DNA of 64,000 nt from Coccinella septempunctata (Eukaryota > Arthropoda > Insecta > Coleoptera > Coccinellidae). Positions within the stretch are counted from its first letter, which is position 1; each line of letters opens with the position of its first letter. Location of the stretch: assembly GCF_907165205.1 (NCBI RefSeq), contig NC_058189.1, forward strand, positions 2,978,501 to 3,042,500. The letters are read 5' to 3'. The notes beneath the pieces were generated by a model. It was given only the letters and a program-made list of their open reading frames with translations. It made no database searches and was not told the DNA's origin. This document shows, one piece after another, positions 12,842 through 24,925 of this stretch. Both the position numbers and the translations under genes were made by a program.

Positions 12842-14128
12842 CGAGAATATAATGAAAAATTCTTTGCCCACTATAGAACCAAACAAAATTTCAATGTCAA
12901 AATATTTTATTACGCAACATATTCTCCTCTTAATTGGATACATTTATTACAGCGAACCTGCGACTTCTCTAGACCTTTAAAAAAAAATGTTTCTTCATGC
13001 TTTGCAAACCAGACCTCCACAGCTTTTATTACCTCCTAGTTGGAAGAAAATTTACGACCTTTTAAACTTTTTTTCAGTTAAGGAGAGAGATGATAGTCGG
13101 ATGAAGCCAAATCTGGTGAATAAGGGGGGTGTTCTAGTAATTCAAACCCTAAATCACGAATTTTTTGCATGGCAACATGAGATTTGTGTGCAGGGGCGTC
13201 CTGCAAAAACAAAACACCTTTGAATAGCTTTCAGCGTCTTTTCTGTTTAATTTTTTCCCGTAGAGTGGTCAGTAATGTCGAATAGTAATCTCTGGTTATT
13301 GTTGTACCTTTATCCAAAAAATCAATCATGATTACTCCACGACAATACCAAAAACCTGAAGCAAGAACTTTTCCAACAGAGTTTTGGACACGAAACTTCT
13401 TAGGTCTTGGAGAAGCAGAGTGTCGCCATTCCATCAATTGTTGCTTTGTTTCTGGATCGTAGAAATGTACCGAAGTCTCATCCATAGTGACAATTCGGTT
13501 TAAGAAGTCTACATCGTTGTCAAATCGAGCACAGATCGAACGCGATGCTTCTCCCCTTGCATGCTTTTGGTCAACATTCAAACATTTGGGAATCCATTTT
13601 GCAGCAATTTTTCTCAAGTCCAAATTGACGTGAACTTTATGATGAACGCGTTCGTATGGAATATTCAGTGCTTCAGATATCCGTCTTAGCCCAATTTGAC
13701 GGTCTGATAAAATCATGTCATGAACTGCATCGATATTTTCGGGGACTGACACAGAAACTGGCCTTCCCGATCGGTCATCATCTTCAACGGAAAATTTACC
13801 TCTTTTGAAGCTTGCAGTCCAATTTTTCACGGTCGCATACGAAGGACATTGATCACCAAGGGTATTAAGCATATCTTCGTAAATCTGCTTACCTCTTAAC
13901 CCTTTTAAATACAGGTACTTGATGATGGCTGGATACTCCAATTTTTGATTTTCACAATTTTGGTGGACATTTTCTTTCTTTTAATTTATTGCGTAACTCT
14001 GGTTTACTTTTTGACCTCAAACTTCACACTGACACATCTAATGAGTTATTGTTCGTTGCTATGGTAACGCAATATTTTTTTTTATGCATGGAACTGGTCT
14101 AGGCGAACTAGATATGAATACATCCTCG
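12842..14128 (-). mobile_element. Mariner (DD34D) copy B, dead
   Basis: The element is 1,287 bp, flanked by TA (12840-12841, 14129-14130). Most of the transposase is open at 13231-13941. The N-terminus (MSTKIVKI) is out of frame by a 1-bp loss, and the frame breaks again after TTLREKI. A 3-bp deletion removes the Asn that follows the second catalytic Asp (QDNAPAH becomes QDAPAH). Confidence 0.9.
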
Positions 14129-14654
14129 TATATGTAATGGAAAACCCGTCCAGCCCGTATGTTCTCCGCTCTGAAAAATCAGAAAAAAATAAGGAAACCC
14201 CGAAGCGACAGGTCAAGCACTTGTTCTGACAGCCTCTCGGATCCCATCGTGAAAAACGGCTCGACCAAATGGGCCTGAAAGGATGAATGGAGTGGGGAAA
14301 GTAAATCGGCTCGCAGACTTATAGGGGCCGATATTTCAGAGTCCAATTGAAATTTATTGACCGGACGCTTTTCACATTCTTTTTCCGGTTCCCGATATAA
14401 ATTGAGTGAGTCATTATGGGTTAGCAGAAAAAAAGGATTGCGCATGGATCCGCGATGATTTTTAGGTAGTGGGGTAAACCCTCACGATATAAAGAAAATG
14501 TGACAGGAAAAAAGTAAAACTTCTCAAATTTTATGTTTTCAGTATTTGCAATCGGGGATAAACGCTGAAAATTTAAATCTCTAACACAAAGTTGCAAATC
14601 AAAATTGCAAAAAATAGAGAGAGCCTCGAACAAACAACTATACATGGTGAATTA
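14129..14654. other. Apparently unique non-coding block
   Basis: A GC-richer stretch (14150-14450) resembles the 11880-12450 block in composition, with mariner copy B between them. No gene is recognised. Confidence 0.35.
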
Positions 14655-14897
14655 TTGATTCGTACAAATATTTTGAAAATAGATTCTTGAGGTTAAAAGA
14701 AACAGTTTCTTCCTTCACCATTTTCTCCGATTCGGCCCTGATAAAAAGATATAGCCATTTTAAGTGTTCAAAATGAGCTGCTCCACTCCTGGAAAAACAA
14801 AACACCTTCAGAATAACTAGCATCAAATTACTCGAAAACAGCGCATTGTACGAGAAAATATGAAGAATACTTTAACTGGAAGACGTGGGTGATAATA
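14655..14897. mobile_element. MITE family 1 copy, split by Tc1 copy B
   Basis: Family sequence from TTCGTACAAATATTTTGAAA to GGAAGACGTGGGTGATA, then Tc1 (14898-16405), then the expected continuation TCTTAAAAAACTATATTC (16408-16430). It carries an internal deletion of the middle part. Confidence 0.7.
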
Positions 14898-16405
14898 TAC
14901 TGCGCAAAAAAATTAACGCACATTCTGAAAATCTCAATTTTAATGAAAGTTATCTCTACATTGACTTTATAACTATGTTTTTATGTTCTCTCGGGAAGGT
15001 TTTGAACGAATCAAGACACATTAAATGGAAGAAAAATTCAGGATTTCACCGAATCATATGTGAAAGAAGAGAAATGAACAATTTTCAAAATACTGAAATG
15101 CTGATAAGTGATTTAATACTTGGTATTTCCACCCCTTGCGTTAATTACAGCTCGGCAACGACGGTTCATACTCAAAATGAGTGATCTTATTGAAATGTTC
15201 TGATCTAATCCTTCCGAGATTTCTCCGAGTTGGATTCCTAAGTCATTAAGAGTAGCTGGATGATTTTCTGAACTTCTCAGCCTTCTATTGAGGTTGCCCA
15301 AACCTGCTCAATCGGATTGAGATCTGGACTTCTTGCTGGCCATTCCATTCGAGATACTTCAACCTCTTCAAGGTACTCCTGAACGATGCGCGCACGATGG
15401 GGGTCTGGCATTATCGTCCATAAAAATGAAATTTTCACCAATGTATGGGGCAAATGGCACTACATGCTCTTCAAGAATGTTCCTTATATACTTATCAGCA
15501 TTCATAGCTCCATTATCAACGACCACTAGGACTGTGCGAGCAGTCAAAGATATTCCATCCCATATCATAATCGATCCTCCCCCGAAACCAGTAGTATTCA
15601 GGAAATTGCACTGAGCATATCTTTCATGTGGACATCTGTATACAAGGGAACGTCGATCACAATGGTGGAGGCAGAATCTAGACTCATCTGTGAAGAGAAC
15701 TCTTTCCCAATCGGCCTCTTCCCAATGGATATGCTCTCTCGCAAAATCCAAACGCGCCCTTCGATGGGCTGGGGTAAGAGCTGGGCCTCTTGCCGCGACA
15801 CGAGACCTTAAATCATATTCTCTGAGGCGATTTCTTATTGTCTGAGTGCTAATTTGCACCTCATGAGTTTGCTCAAGCTGAATTTGAAGGAGGCGAGCGG
15901 TTGCAAACCGTTGTCTCAACGAAGAAACTCTCAAGTAACGTTCTTGAATGGCAGTTGTTGCCCGTGGTCTACCCTGTCCTGGTCTTCGGACATTCATACC
16001 TGTCTCCCTGAATCGCTGCAACATTCTGGACACACTTGTATGGGAAACTCCAAACCTTTCTGCAATTCTTGTGTCCACCCTTCTTCTCGCAAAACTATCG
16101 CTTGTGCACATTCCTCTTGGGTCAAATTGCGTGTTTCGCGTTGCATTGCGATCGAGTGTAGAAAAACTATTGATCACTAGAATTGATCGAGAACAACTGA
16201 ATTTAGAATGGAGCCAATACATTCAAAATCTGATATCATCTTTTTTTATTCCTGCTGGGAAAAAACATCTCTATTGAAGAAAACCGTTGAAAGTCGATAA
16301 TATATGCATGCATAATTCTGATAAAAATAATTATCATTGAGAACACCTTCAGTTGTAGAATAAATTTGAGATTTCCATAATGTGCGTTAATTTTTTTGCG
16401 CTGTG
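14898..16405 (-). mobile_element. Tc1 element copy B, frameshifted
   Basis: Same family as copy A, 1,508 bp, flanked by TA at 14896-14897 and 16406-16407. The transposase starts at ATG 16146. A deletion in the codons for WTYTRIAERF and an extra base after DDNARP shift the frame, so it is inactive. It is inserted in a MITE-family copy; MITE sequence resumes at about 16408. Confidence 0.9.
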
Positions 16406-16440
16406 TATATCTTAAAAAACTATATTCATATTGTACTATA

Positions 16441-17327
16441 CAGGTCTGTAAACAAATTCGAAGGACTTAGGGAAATTATTCCTCGTTGAAAATAAGGAGG
16501 GGTAGTTCCTATAAATTTTTTTCGAAATCGTCCAAGATACAGTCTTTGGAAGGCGATCACGAGTTGACAGTTTTCAATTTTTTTTCACGGGTTCTAAAAA
16601 ACAATGGGTCATAAAACTATACATAATATGAAGCACTAAGTAGCTGTTACTCACACAATTTTTTTAGATTTCATAACTTTTAGGGGTTGAAAATAACAAC
16701 TCCTTATGATTTTCCTTCAAAAATTGTTTTCGTGGGATAGATTTTCGAAAAATAAAATTCTCATATGGTTTCCCAATCAATTCTGGAGAAAAAAAGTCTG
16801 TCGCAAAATTTCGATACAGTCGATTCTTTTCTCGGAATAAATAAAAACTTACAAGCAGTTCTGATCACTGTTCATTCCATTTCATCGTATAAGTGTTCCA
16901 TAGAATGAGTACCTCCCGCTAAAATACATGCATCAACTCTCTGCCTCATAGACCTTCGTATACTGCTTGTAAGTTTTTATTTATTCCGAGAAAGCGAGAA
17001 AAGTATCGTCTGTATCGAAATTTTGCAGGAGACTTTTTTTTCCAGATTTGAATCGGACACCATAAGAGAATTTTTGAAGGAAAATCATTAGGGGTTGTTA
17101 TTTTCAACCCCTAATAATAAAGTTATGAAATGTTAAAAAATTGTTTGAGTAACATCTACTTAGAGCTTCATATTATGTATAGTTTTATGACTCAGTGTTT
17201 TTTAGAACTGTCAACTAGTCATCGCCTTCCAAAGGCTATTTCTTGGAAGGGAGGTCGATTTTGACTATCCCTGCTCATTTTGATCGAGGAATCATCTCCC
17301 AAGTCCTTCGCATTTAGAGACACCCTG
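16441..17327. mobile_element. Foldback element with arms of about 350 bp
   Basis: The left end CAGGTCTGTAAACAAATTCG and the right end TCGCATTTAGAGACACCCTG are inverted. The arms include CTTTGGAAGGCGAT, TCATAACTTTTAGGGGTTG and AATAAATAAAAACTTACAAG with complements. No ORF. A single arm of the same family lies at about 50190-50430. Confidence 0.75.
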
Positions 17328-17334
17328 TGTATTC

Positions 17335-17580
17335 GTACAACTAAAGTCAGAAACATCGTAGGAGAAGTTGCAAATATGAAATGGTGAAGGGCTGGCCACG
17401 AAGCCAAATAAGACGACAGAAGGGCACAAAGAATCTTAAACTGGGAGACTACAGCGAAAACGTGGATGAGTGGATTAGATAAGCGAGAGATGAGGAAACA
17501 GACGATTGGGGGCAGGGAGAGCCCTTCATTCAGATGGGGGTGGATAACGATCTAGAAAGGAGGGGGAAAATAACTTGTTT
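17335..17580 (+). mobile_element. Short LINE 3' remnant
   Basis: Translated pieces VGEVANMKW, RAGHEAK and DDRRAQRILNWET resemble the conserved K-W-x-A-G-H-x-A-R post-RT block of non-LTR elements. It is heavily decayed and the family is not assignable. Confidence 0.4.
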
Positions 17581-18244
17581 CCGTATTTAAAAGACTGATT
17601 ATTTCAAGCAATCAAGAATTTGGAAGCGAAAACCTACATTCAGATGAGTTCAACACTGGTTTTTGAGGTGATAAAGACGCGTTGCCTTCCCATATGCATG
17701 AAGAACATTACTCTTGCTAATAGTCTCCCAAAAAAAATATTTTTTCAGGAAAAGACATACTGAGTACACGATAAAGTTCATATTCTATTTATGTTAGTAT
17801 CTATTTTCGGTTTATATGCTGCCTGGCGACGACGACTTGAGTCCTTGGCGGTATAGACTACAAAAGAATTATTGTGATCTCTACTTCTTGCCACCAAATA
17901 TGCAGGATGGGAACGAAACTTTTTTTTTTGTTGGACAAATCTATTTCGGTTGTTAATTTCCAATAATAAACTCTTGGAATCATGATACTGTAAAAAAAAT
18001 TGGTTTTGAAATTCTTGTTTTTATTATGAGGTATGAAAATTAAAAAACCAACAAACACAAATTAAAACATCCATTTGTCCGGGCTTTTAACAAAAAATTC
18101 TAGAGATGGATTGATGAAATTAGGCACAAAATATGGCAGTTAGGGTCCTTAAGCTTTTGTTTTATATCCACTTATTTTGAAGGCTGAGTATTGCAAGAAT
18201 CGTATTCACTAAATCGTTCTATCTAAACTCGTGAAACACAAAGG

Positions 18245-18280
18245 TTTATTATTTATTTATTTATTTATTTATTTATTCAT
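18245..18280. repeat. (TTTA)n microsatellite
   Basis: About eight uninterrupted TTTA units. Confidence 0.9.
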
Positions 18281-18542
18281 TAGAAATAAGGAATATCCTG
18301 GCCAAGAAATCCTCTCGCGTCTACTGGAGGCTTGTAGATTTGAAGAGAATTCTCTATAACTGCTATGAATAAAAAATTCTAGTTTTCATTACTCAAAGAC
18401 CAGTTTCCTTGAACTAAAGCATTACAACACAAAGTATTATTATTGTTCTGTTCAGCAATAATTATTTCGTATTCGGGATTCTAGCCTGAAAACTTTCAGA
18501 TTTTTTTCTCTCCTCCACACCACAATTTTGAACCCTCTAAAT

Positions 18543-19191
18543 CAGTGGTTCTTAACCTTTTAGTGATCAGGGACCATTTGACAACATTGTTGTCTTGTCA
18601 CGGACCACCAACTGTTCGGAGGTAATATTAAGTACGTAAATGTCAATTTTTGTAAATGAATAAACAAGGTTGTTGTAGTTATAAATTTGAATGAACGAAA
18701 CACCCAACAATCATTCAGAGCCAACAGTATTTTATATTTGTATTTTTAAACAGATAATTATACAGAGTAGCTTTATTATTTCAATGCGATTTTTTTCACT
18801 GCATACTCTTCACCAATTTATGAATCCTTGGTTCAGTGCTAGGTACTTAATGCCAAACTGGCATGTCGGCACTGGTATCCAACCGATATCGATGCTTGTT
18901 TTTTTATCAGTAGAATCGAAAACCCCTGCTCGCATAAATATGTCGATGAAAAGAGAGAGCATTGGGGTCTAGTCCCCCCATTTTTTCTATTGAAGAAACC
19001 CAGTTCAATATAATAGCCGTCATACTTTCGTTTTGGTGGCATTTTTCTAGAAAACTCATATAAAATAATTGTTATCAATAAGTGCTCTTCAGTCTGGTTC
19101 AACCCTATGTCCTGTCGGATGGCTTCGCGGACCACTTCGGGTGCTTTCAGGGACCACCAGTGGTCCGCGGACCACCGGTTAAGAACCAGTG
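18543..19191 (-). mobile_element. Internally deleted hAT element
   Basis: The element is 649 bp with ends CAGTGGTTCTTAACC and GGTTAAGAACCAGTG, flanked by a perfect 8-bp duplication CTCTAAAT (18535-18542, 19192-19199), which is diagnostic of hAT. A minus-strand frame joins an N-terminal MPPKRKYDGYYIELGF (BED-finger lead of ZBED/Charlie-type transposases) directly to the C-terminal dimerisation motif TYLCEQGFSILL. The catalytic core is missing. Confidence 0.88.
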
Positions 19192-19777
19192 CTCTAAATG
19201 AATCTATCGGATCCAAGAATCAGGTAGTGTGGATGTATTGATCTGCTTGAAAACTGATTATGTGTAAATAATCTGAAAATGCAATTCAGATGGCTGCATT
19301 CAACTGCCCTTTTTCATCACTAGGAATTCAAGTAGAAGTAGCTGATATACCAGCTACTTCATATTGAATTCCTCCAGTGAAAATAAGAAACTTGTCACCG
19401 GAAAAATTCACATTCTCCAATTCTAGAAATGTTTCAAGAAGATTCGAATTCGTGATGTCTTTTTCTTCTTCTCATCTCTACAAATTATTATTCCGAGAAT
19501 TTTCAGAATGCCCTAGTTCCACCAGCCAACAATAGGAAGTAATACTCTTTTTTGTCTGGAACTTCCATCCATATTGAATGCGATAGATGATTATTTTCTT
19601 CAACAATACATTATTATTGTTCGCTTTTGCATACGTTCCAGGAAATGCTATTTTGCTCACAAATTCCATAAACATATTGGATGGTTGATAAAAATAACTC
19701 ATCATTCAAATCGAATAATCAGAAACGAATATACATCGTCTCTGATATCATTGGTTTAGTGTCTCAATTCAGGGTTT

Positions 19778-19892
19778 TTGACTCGTACAAATATTTCAAC
19801 AGTAGATTCTTGAGGTCAAAAGAAACACTTGTTTTCTTTACTATTTTTCTCGAATCGGCTCGGTTTGAAAGATACACTGTTGAAAAACTACA
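19778..19892. mobile_element. MITE family 1 terminal fragment in robo flank
   Basis: TTTGACTCGTACAAATATTT through TTTGAAAGATACACTGTTGA; one terminal repeat joined to the inner edge of the other, about 250 bp before the robo Ig3 exon. Confidence 0.6.
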
Positions 19893-20141
19893 AAAAATGT
19901 TAGTTTTCCTGCCATATCTTTATGTTTTGTTCTTCCACAGTCCCGTACTTGAAATTTGATGAAATTTTGTCGAAATTCTAGGGGTTGTAGCTCAGCCATC
20001 TTGAATATATGTAATAGACAATTTTTAGTGATATAATTTTTTCGATGACTTCTACCTTCTCTCGAAGCCTCACCTTTGAAAACTTCTGTGTGTAAATTCA
20101 TAACGTGTACCTCCAACTCAAAAACTCTTCTTTTGTTACAG

Positions 20142-23100
20142 TTAAACCCTTCTTCACTAAAGAACCCCACGATATACTGGCAGTTCAAGGAGGACGAGCA
20201 AAATTCGAATGTCGCGTTGATGGTGAACCAGCCCCTGTGGTTTTGTGGCGTAGGGAAGATGGAAAAATGCCTGTGGGGCGAGCTCGTATACTTGACGATA
20301 GATCGTTGTCCATCGAAGACGTGCAAATGTCTGATGAGGGGATTTATATATGCGATGCTCAAAACGATGTCGGAACTATAGCAGCAAAAGCATCACTGGT
20401 TGTCAACTGTAAGTACGATCAATATATCTTAATTTTACACCTACAAACTTTAGATCTCATAGTTGTGACGAAAACACAATGAATTAGGTCAAGGTCTGCT
20501 TAGTCTGTGTTCCTGGTCACTCGGGAATCAAGAGAAATTATATTTGTCAGGAAAGGAGCATATAAACTCCTTTCAGTGGTAGCAGTGCTAGAGAAAAGGG
20601 TTTTAGGAGAAGGAAAACCCAAATAGAAACACTTGGGTAATATCTTCAAGGGTTGGATCATTCCAAAAAGTTTCTTCGAATCTTCAATATTGCGAAATCT
20701 AAGACGTATCTGAATCTTAGCAAGAATAGCTACACCTCCCCACTAGATTCCTTACATAGCATTGCTGCATCAGGAAGCACCTAATTGGCATGGGTCTAGC
20801 AGAAAACGAAGAGAACATATCCTATGGAAAGAAAGAATAAACTCCGGAGCAACTGGTTACCGAATTTGTTGCCATTGCTAGCCAACACAAAAATGCTTGT
20901 AGAAGTGAGGAAGTAACCTCCTTGAAGCCATCCCAGGTACTGGAGTTTATTAGATCTCTAGAACTTGGAGGCGAGCTGTTGACTATATGTAAAGCCGAGA
21001 GCAGCTTTGATAGGTGCAGATAGACCTTAAGTTCGCAGTGCAATGAAACCCCCCTTAAATCTACAATCTACTTCGTGAGGAAGTAGGGACCAATGAAGCC
21101 ATCACAAGTGACTTATTTCCCACTCAATGATTTCCTCAGATCTTATTATTTTCCCAATGAAAACGAATCCATGATAGTGTTAAAACTGCTTGAGAGATGT
21201 TTCACTTGATCCGAGCTCCTTTTCAAGAACTATAGGAGGAATATATCATCTAAAGCTCCCCCTTCAAATGAAGTTTCTATTAGTTAGCCTAGACCAGTTC
21301 CATGCATAAAAAAACTGGAGTATCGAGCCATCATCAAGTACCTTTATTTAAAAGGGTTAAAAGGTAAGCAGATTTGCGAAGATATGCTTAATACCCTTGG
21401 TGATCAATGTCCTTCGTATGCTACCGTGAAAGATTGAACTGAAAGCCTCAAAAGAGGTAAATTTTCCAATGAAGATGATGACCGATGGGGAAGGTCAGTT
21501 TCTGTGTCTGTCCCCGAAAATATGGATGCAGAATTGGGCTAAAACGGATATCTGAAGCACTGAATATTTCATACGAACGCGTTCATCAAATAGTCAATTT
21601 GGACATGAGAAAAATTGCTGCAAAATGGATCCCCAAATGTTTGAATGTTGACCAGAAGCGTGCAAGGATAGAAACATCGCGTTCGATCTGTGCTCGATTT
21701 GAAAACGATGTATACTTCTTAAACCGAATTGTCCCTATGGATGAGACTTGGGTACATTTCTACGATCCAGAAACAAAGCAACAATCTATGGAATGGCGAC
21801 ACTCCTGTTCTCCAAGACCTAAGAAGTTTCGTGTCCAAAAATCTGCTGGAAAAGTTCTTGCTTCAGTTTTTTAGAATTGCCATGGAGTAATCATGATTGA
21901 TTTTTTTGGTAAATGTAGAACAATAACCGGAGACTACTATTCGATATTACTAACCACTCTACGGGAAAAAATCAAAGAGAAAAGACGCGGAAAGCTATCC
22001 AAAGGTGTTTTGTTTTTGCAGGACAACGTGCCTGCACACAAATCTCATGTTGCGATGCTAAAAAATTCATGATTAAGGGTTTGATTTACTAGAACACCCC
22101 CCTTATTTACCAGATTTGGCTCCATCCGACTATCATCTCTTTCCTCAACTGAAGAAAAGTTTTCTTCCAACGAGGAGGTAATAAAAGCTGTGGAGGTCTG
22201 GTTTGCAGAGCAAGAAGAAACATTTTTTTTTGAAAGGTCTAGAGACGTTGCAGGTTCGCTGTAAGATCCAATTAAGAGGGGAATATGTTGAGTAATAAAA
22301 TATTTTGACATTGAAATTTTGTTTGGTTCTATCGTAGGCTAAGAATTTACCAATATATCCCCGTATATCAAACTCACTATTTATATATATATACTTTGCA
22401 GCTCCTCCTGAATTCATAGATAAACCACAAGACCAGAAAGTGGGGTTGAATGGAGTTGTAGAGTTTCAATGCACAGCAACAGGAAATCCGCCACCGTCAG
22501 TCTTCTGGCACAAAGAGGGCTCCCAGCAATTGATGTTTCCTGATACATCCTACGGGCACATGCACGTCAATGCTCATGGTACTCTGCGTATCCAAGGGGT
22601 GCAGAGGGAAGATACTGGGTATTTGGTGTGTTCGGCGTTGAGCGTTGCTGGATCCAAGAGCGTTAGGGCCTATTTGCAGGTATGTTTCACTAGTCTACAT
22701 CATGAGCTTCTAAACAAAATTTTCCATCTATATTTCAGGTCACATCGGTTGCGGATCTACCACCACCAATCATCCAGTTAGGTCCTTCTAATCAAACTCT
22801 ACCTCTACACAGCATGGTGACTTTACATTGCAAGGCCTTGAGTCCCGAGGGGGAACAACCCAGAATGCGATGGCTCAAAGACGGCAAACTGCTTCAACCT
22901 AACAAGTTACCTGAACGATACTCCATAAATAACATTGGTGTCCTCGATATTGATGGTAAGTTGATTCAAAAAGCAATTGACAACATCCTTTGAAGATTTC
23001 TTTCGGACAAATTCTTATAAACATGGGTTTCAGACCTTCGTTTGGAAGACTCTGGCCAATATACTTGTTCAGCAGCCTCAGAAAGTGGTGAGAGTTCCTG

Positions 23101-24925
23101 GTCGGCCTTCCTAAGTGTCGTTGAGGGGTCAACTTCATCCCTTCACCGAAGTCCAGATCCATCTACTTACCCTAAGGCACCAAGTGTCCCCAAAATAATA
23201 AACGTTACGACTTCTTCAGTTATCTTGTCGTGGGAACCAGCTGAAAAAGATGCCACCTTAGTGGGTTACACTGTGGAATACTGGAGTCCCGATCTGCAAA
23301 CGGGATGGGTAGTTGTTGCTCACCGTGTTCTAAACACCTACATGACTGTTCAAAACTTGAAACCAGACAGCTCATATGTGTTCATAGTGCGTGCTGAGAA
23401 TTCCCATGGTATATCACCAGCTAGTCCTTTATCTGCGATGGTGAGGACGTTGGCTAATATGTATTCAATTCACGGCGCAAAACTGGACATGGCTAGAACC
23501 TTACTCAGCACGAAAATCGTTGATCTGATAGATGCCAAACCTCAGACTTCGGACTCGGTAAAACTGAGCTGGACCTTGAACTCTCCAGATTACGTAGAAG
23601 GTCTGTACATCCGTTTCAGAGAGCTCTCTGGGGGACCCCACAACTACAACGTATTGACAGTTCTAGATTCCATATCCAAACATTACACCGTGACGAATCT
23701 TAAGAAATTCACCAAATACGAATTCTTCATTTCCCCATTTTACAAGTCAGTCGAGGGTCAGCCATCCAACTCGCGAATCGCTCAAACTTTGGAAGATATA
23801 CCAAGTGCACCTCCGGATGGTATAACTGCCGGGGTTTTCAACGAAACGGCGGGTTGGGTTAAGTGGTCGCCTCCTCCACCTCAACATCACAATGGTGTTA
23901 TTGTGGGTTATAAGATCCAGATCAAGGGCGTCAATGTAAGATCGATTTTGATAAACGCGACCACGACTTCTGTACTCATCAGTAATTTAACTAATGGAAA
24001 ACAGTACACAGCTAGAGTGGCAGCTGTAACGAGTGTTGGTCAAGGACCATTTTCCAATTCTGTACCGTTACTTACAGCTTCGAGGGCGCAAAGTCCAAGA
24101 ACTTTTGGTCCACTTGTGCCATTAGTGAGGCAACCGTGGTTCGTGATCCTTCTTGCAGCTTCTGCTCTATCTTTCGTTTGTGTATCTGTTGGGATATATT
24201 ATTTCAAACGTCGTCAGTCCTTGAACAAGGAACTTGGTCATCTGAATGTGACAGTTGTTAATGCAACGCAGTTGAATGGTAAAGACAGTTTGTGGATAGA
24301 CAGAGGATGGAGGACAGCTGATTGTGATAAAGACTCGTCAATACCCTTGTCACAACCGGCTGACTATGCTGAAGTTGATACAAGAAACTTATCAACGTTT
24401 TATAAGAAACCTCTGGATAACCCTACCCCATATGCAACAACAATGTTGTTGCCACCTCCCAATTGGTCGGAAATTATACCCCCACCTCCAGACCATCCAC
24501 CTCCCGATTGTCCTTACGACCATACTCTTGATCCTCCTATACGTGTTGGAAGCAACAGTGGTAGAGAGGAGGCATATGCATGTTACGCAGTTCATGCCCC
24601 AAAAGATTACAGGCCTCCGTCCAAGACGTCGAGGTCTGGTTCATACAATAATTGCTCATCTGCAATGAGCGAAGGCTCAGGTTTTCGAGCACCACCGTCC
24701 AATGGATTTTATCATACCCCGGGAAATTGCTGTGAGCCAAAAATTGGCAATACTATTTACTGGAGCGGTAATGGTAATCCTGACAATGATGATAGACGTT
24801 CGTATAGTAGTAGCCACGAAACTACGTGTTCCTGTAGTGAGTCCTCCTGTTTGTATGCCGAAGCTGGGCCGTCTAATGATGGTGTAGCTTCCAATCTCAG
24901 CCATATGAATCGCTTTAATAAGTGA
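20142..24925 (+). CDS. robo: Roundabout (Robo) receptor, 3' part: Ig3 to C-terminus
   Basis: Single-pass neuronal receptor of the Slit-binding Roundabout family. Four coding exons are visible: 20142-20408, 22402-22679, 22739-22955 and 23034-24925, all with GT-AG borders and matching phases (1, 0, 1). They encode 883 residues. In order: Ig3 (Cys in FECRVDGEP and YICDAQN), Ig4 (FQCTATG, YLVCSALS), Ig5 (LHCKALS, YTCSAAS, split by an intron), three FN3 domains (about 23180-24085), a transmembrane helix (about 24130-24210, FVILLAASALSFVCVSVGIY), then about 230 cytoplasmic residues. The tail has a CC0-like ADYAEVD (about 24358-24378), a CC1-like PTPYATTMLL and a proline run SEIIPPPPDHPPP resembling CC2. 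No CC3 is evident. The signal peptide, Ig1 and Ig2 are not in the window and presumably lie upstream. The tail is short for the family, so the paralogue (Robo1 or Robo2/3 type) is not assigned. The stop is TGA at 24923-24925. The gene converges on the minus-strand GPCR. Confidence 0.93.
20488..21060 (+). mobile_element. Decayed LINE with RNase H remnant, in robo intron
   Basis: VKVCLVCVPGHSGIKRN resembles the RNase H motif W-V-P-G-H-S-G-I-x-G-N of I/R1-type retrotransposons. The following sequence (LIGMGLAENEE in broken frames) resembles the C-terminal region. It has many stops. Confidence 0.45.
21279..22363 (+). mobile_element. Mariner copy C in robo intron, truncated
   Basis: Same family, about 1,085 bp. 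It lacks the outermost left repeat and most of the 5' UTR (CCATGCATAAAAAA joins directly to the codons for LEYRAIIK), and carries stops and frameshifts. The right end sits 38 bp before the robo Ig4 exon (22402). Confidence 0.85.
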
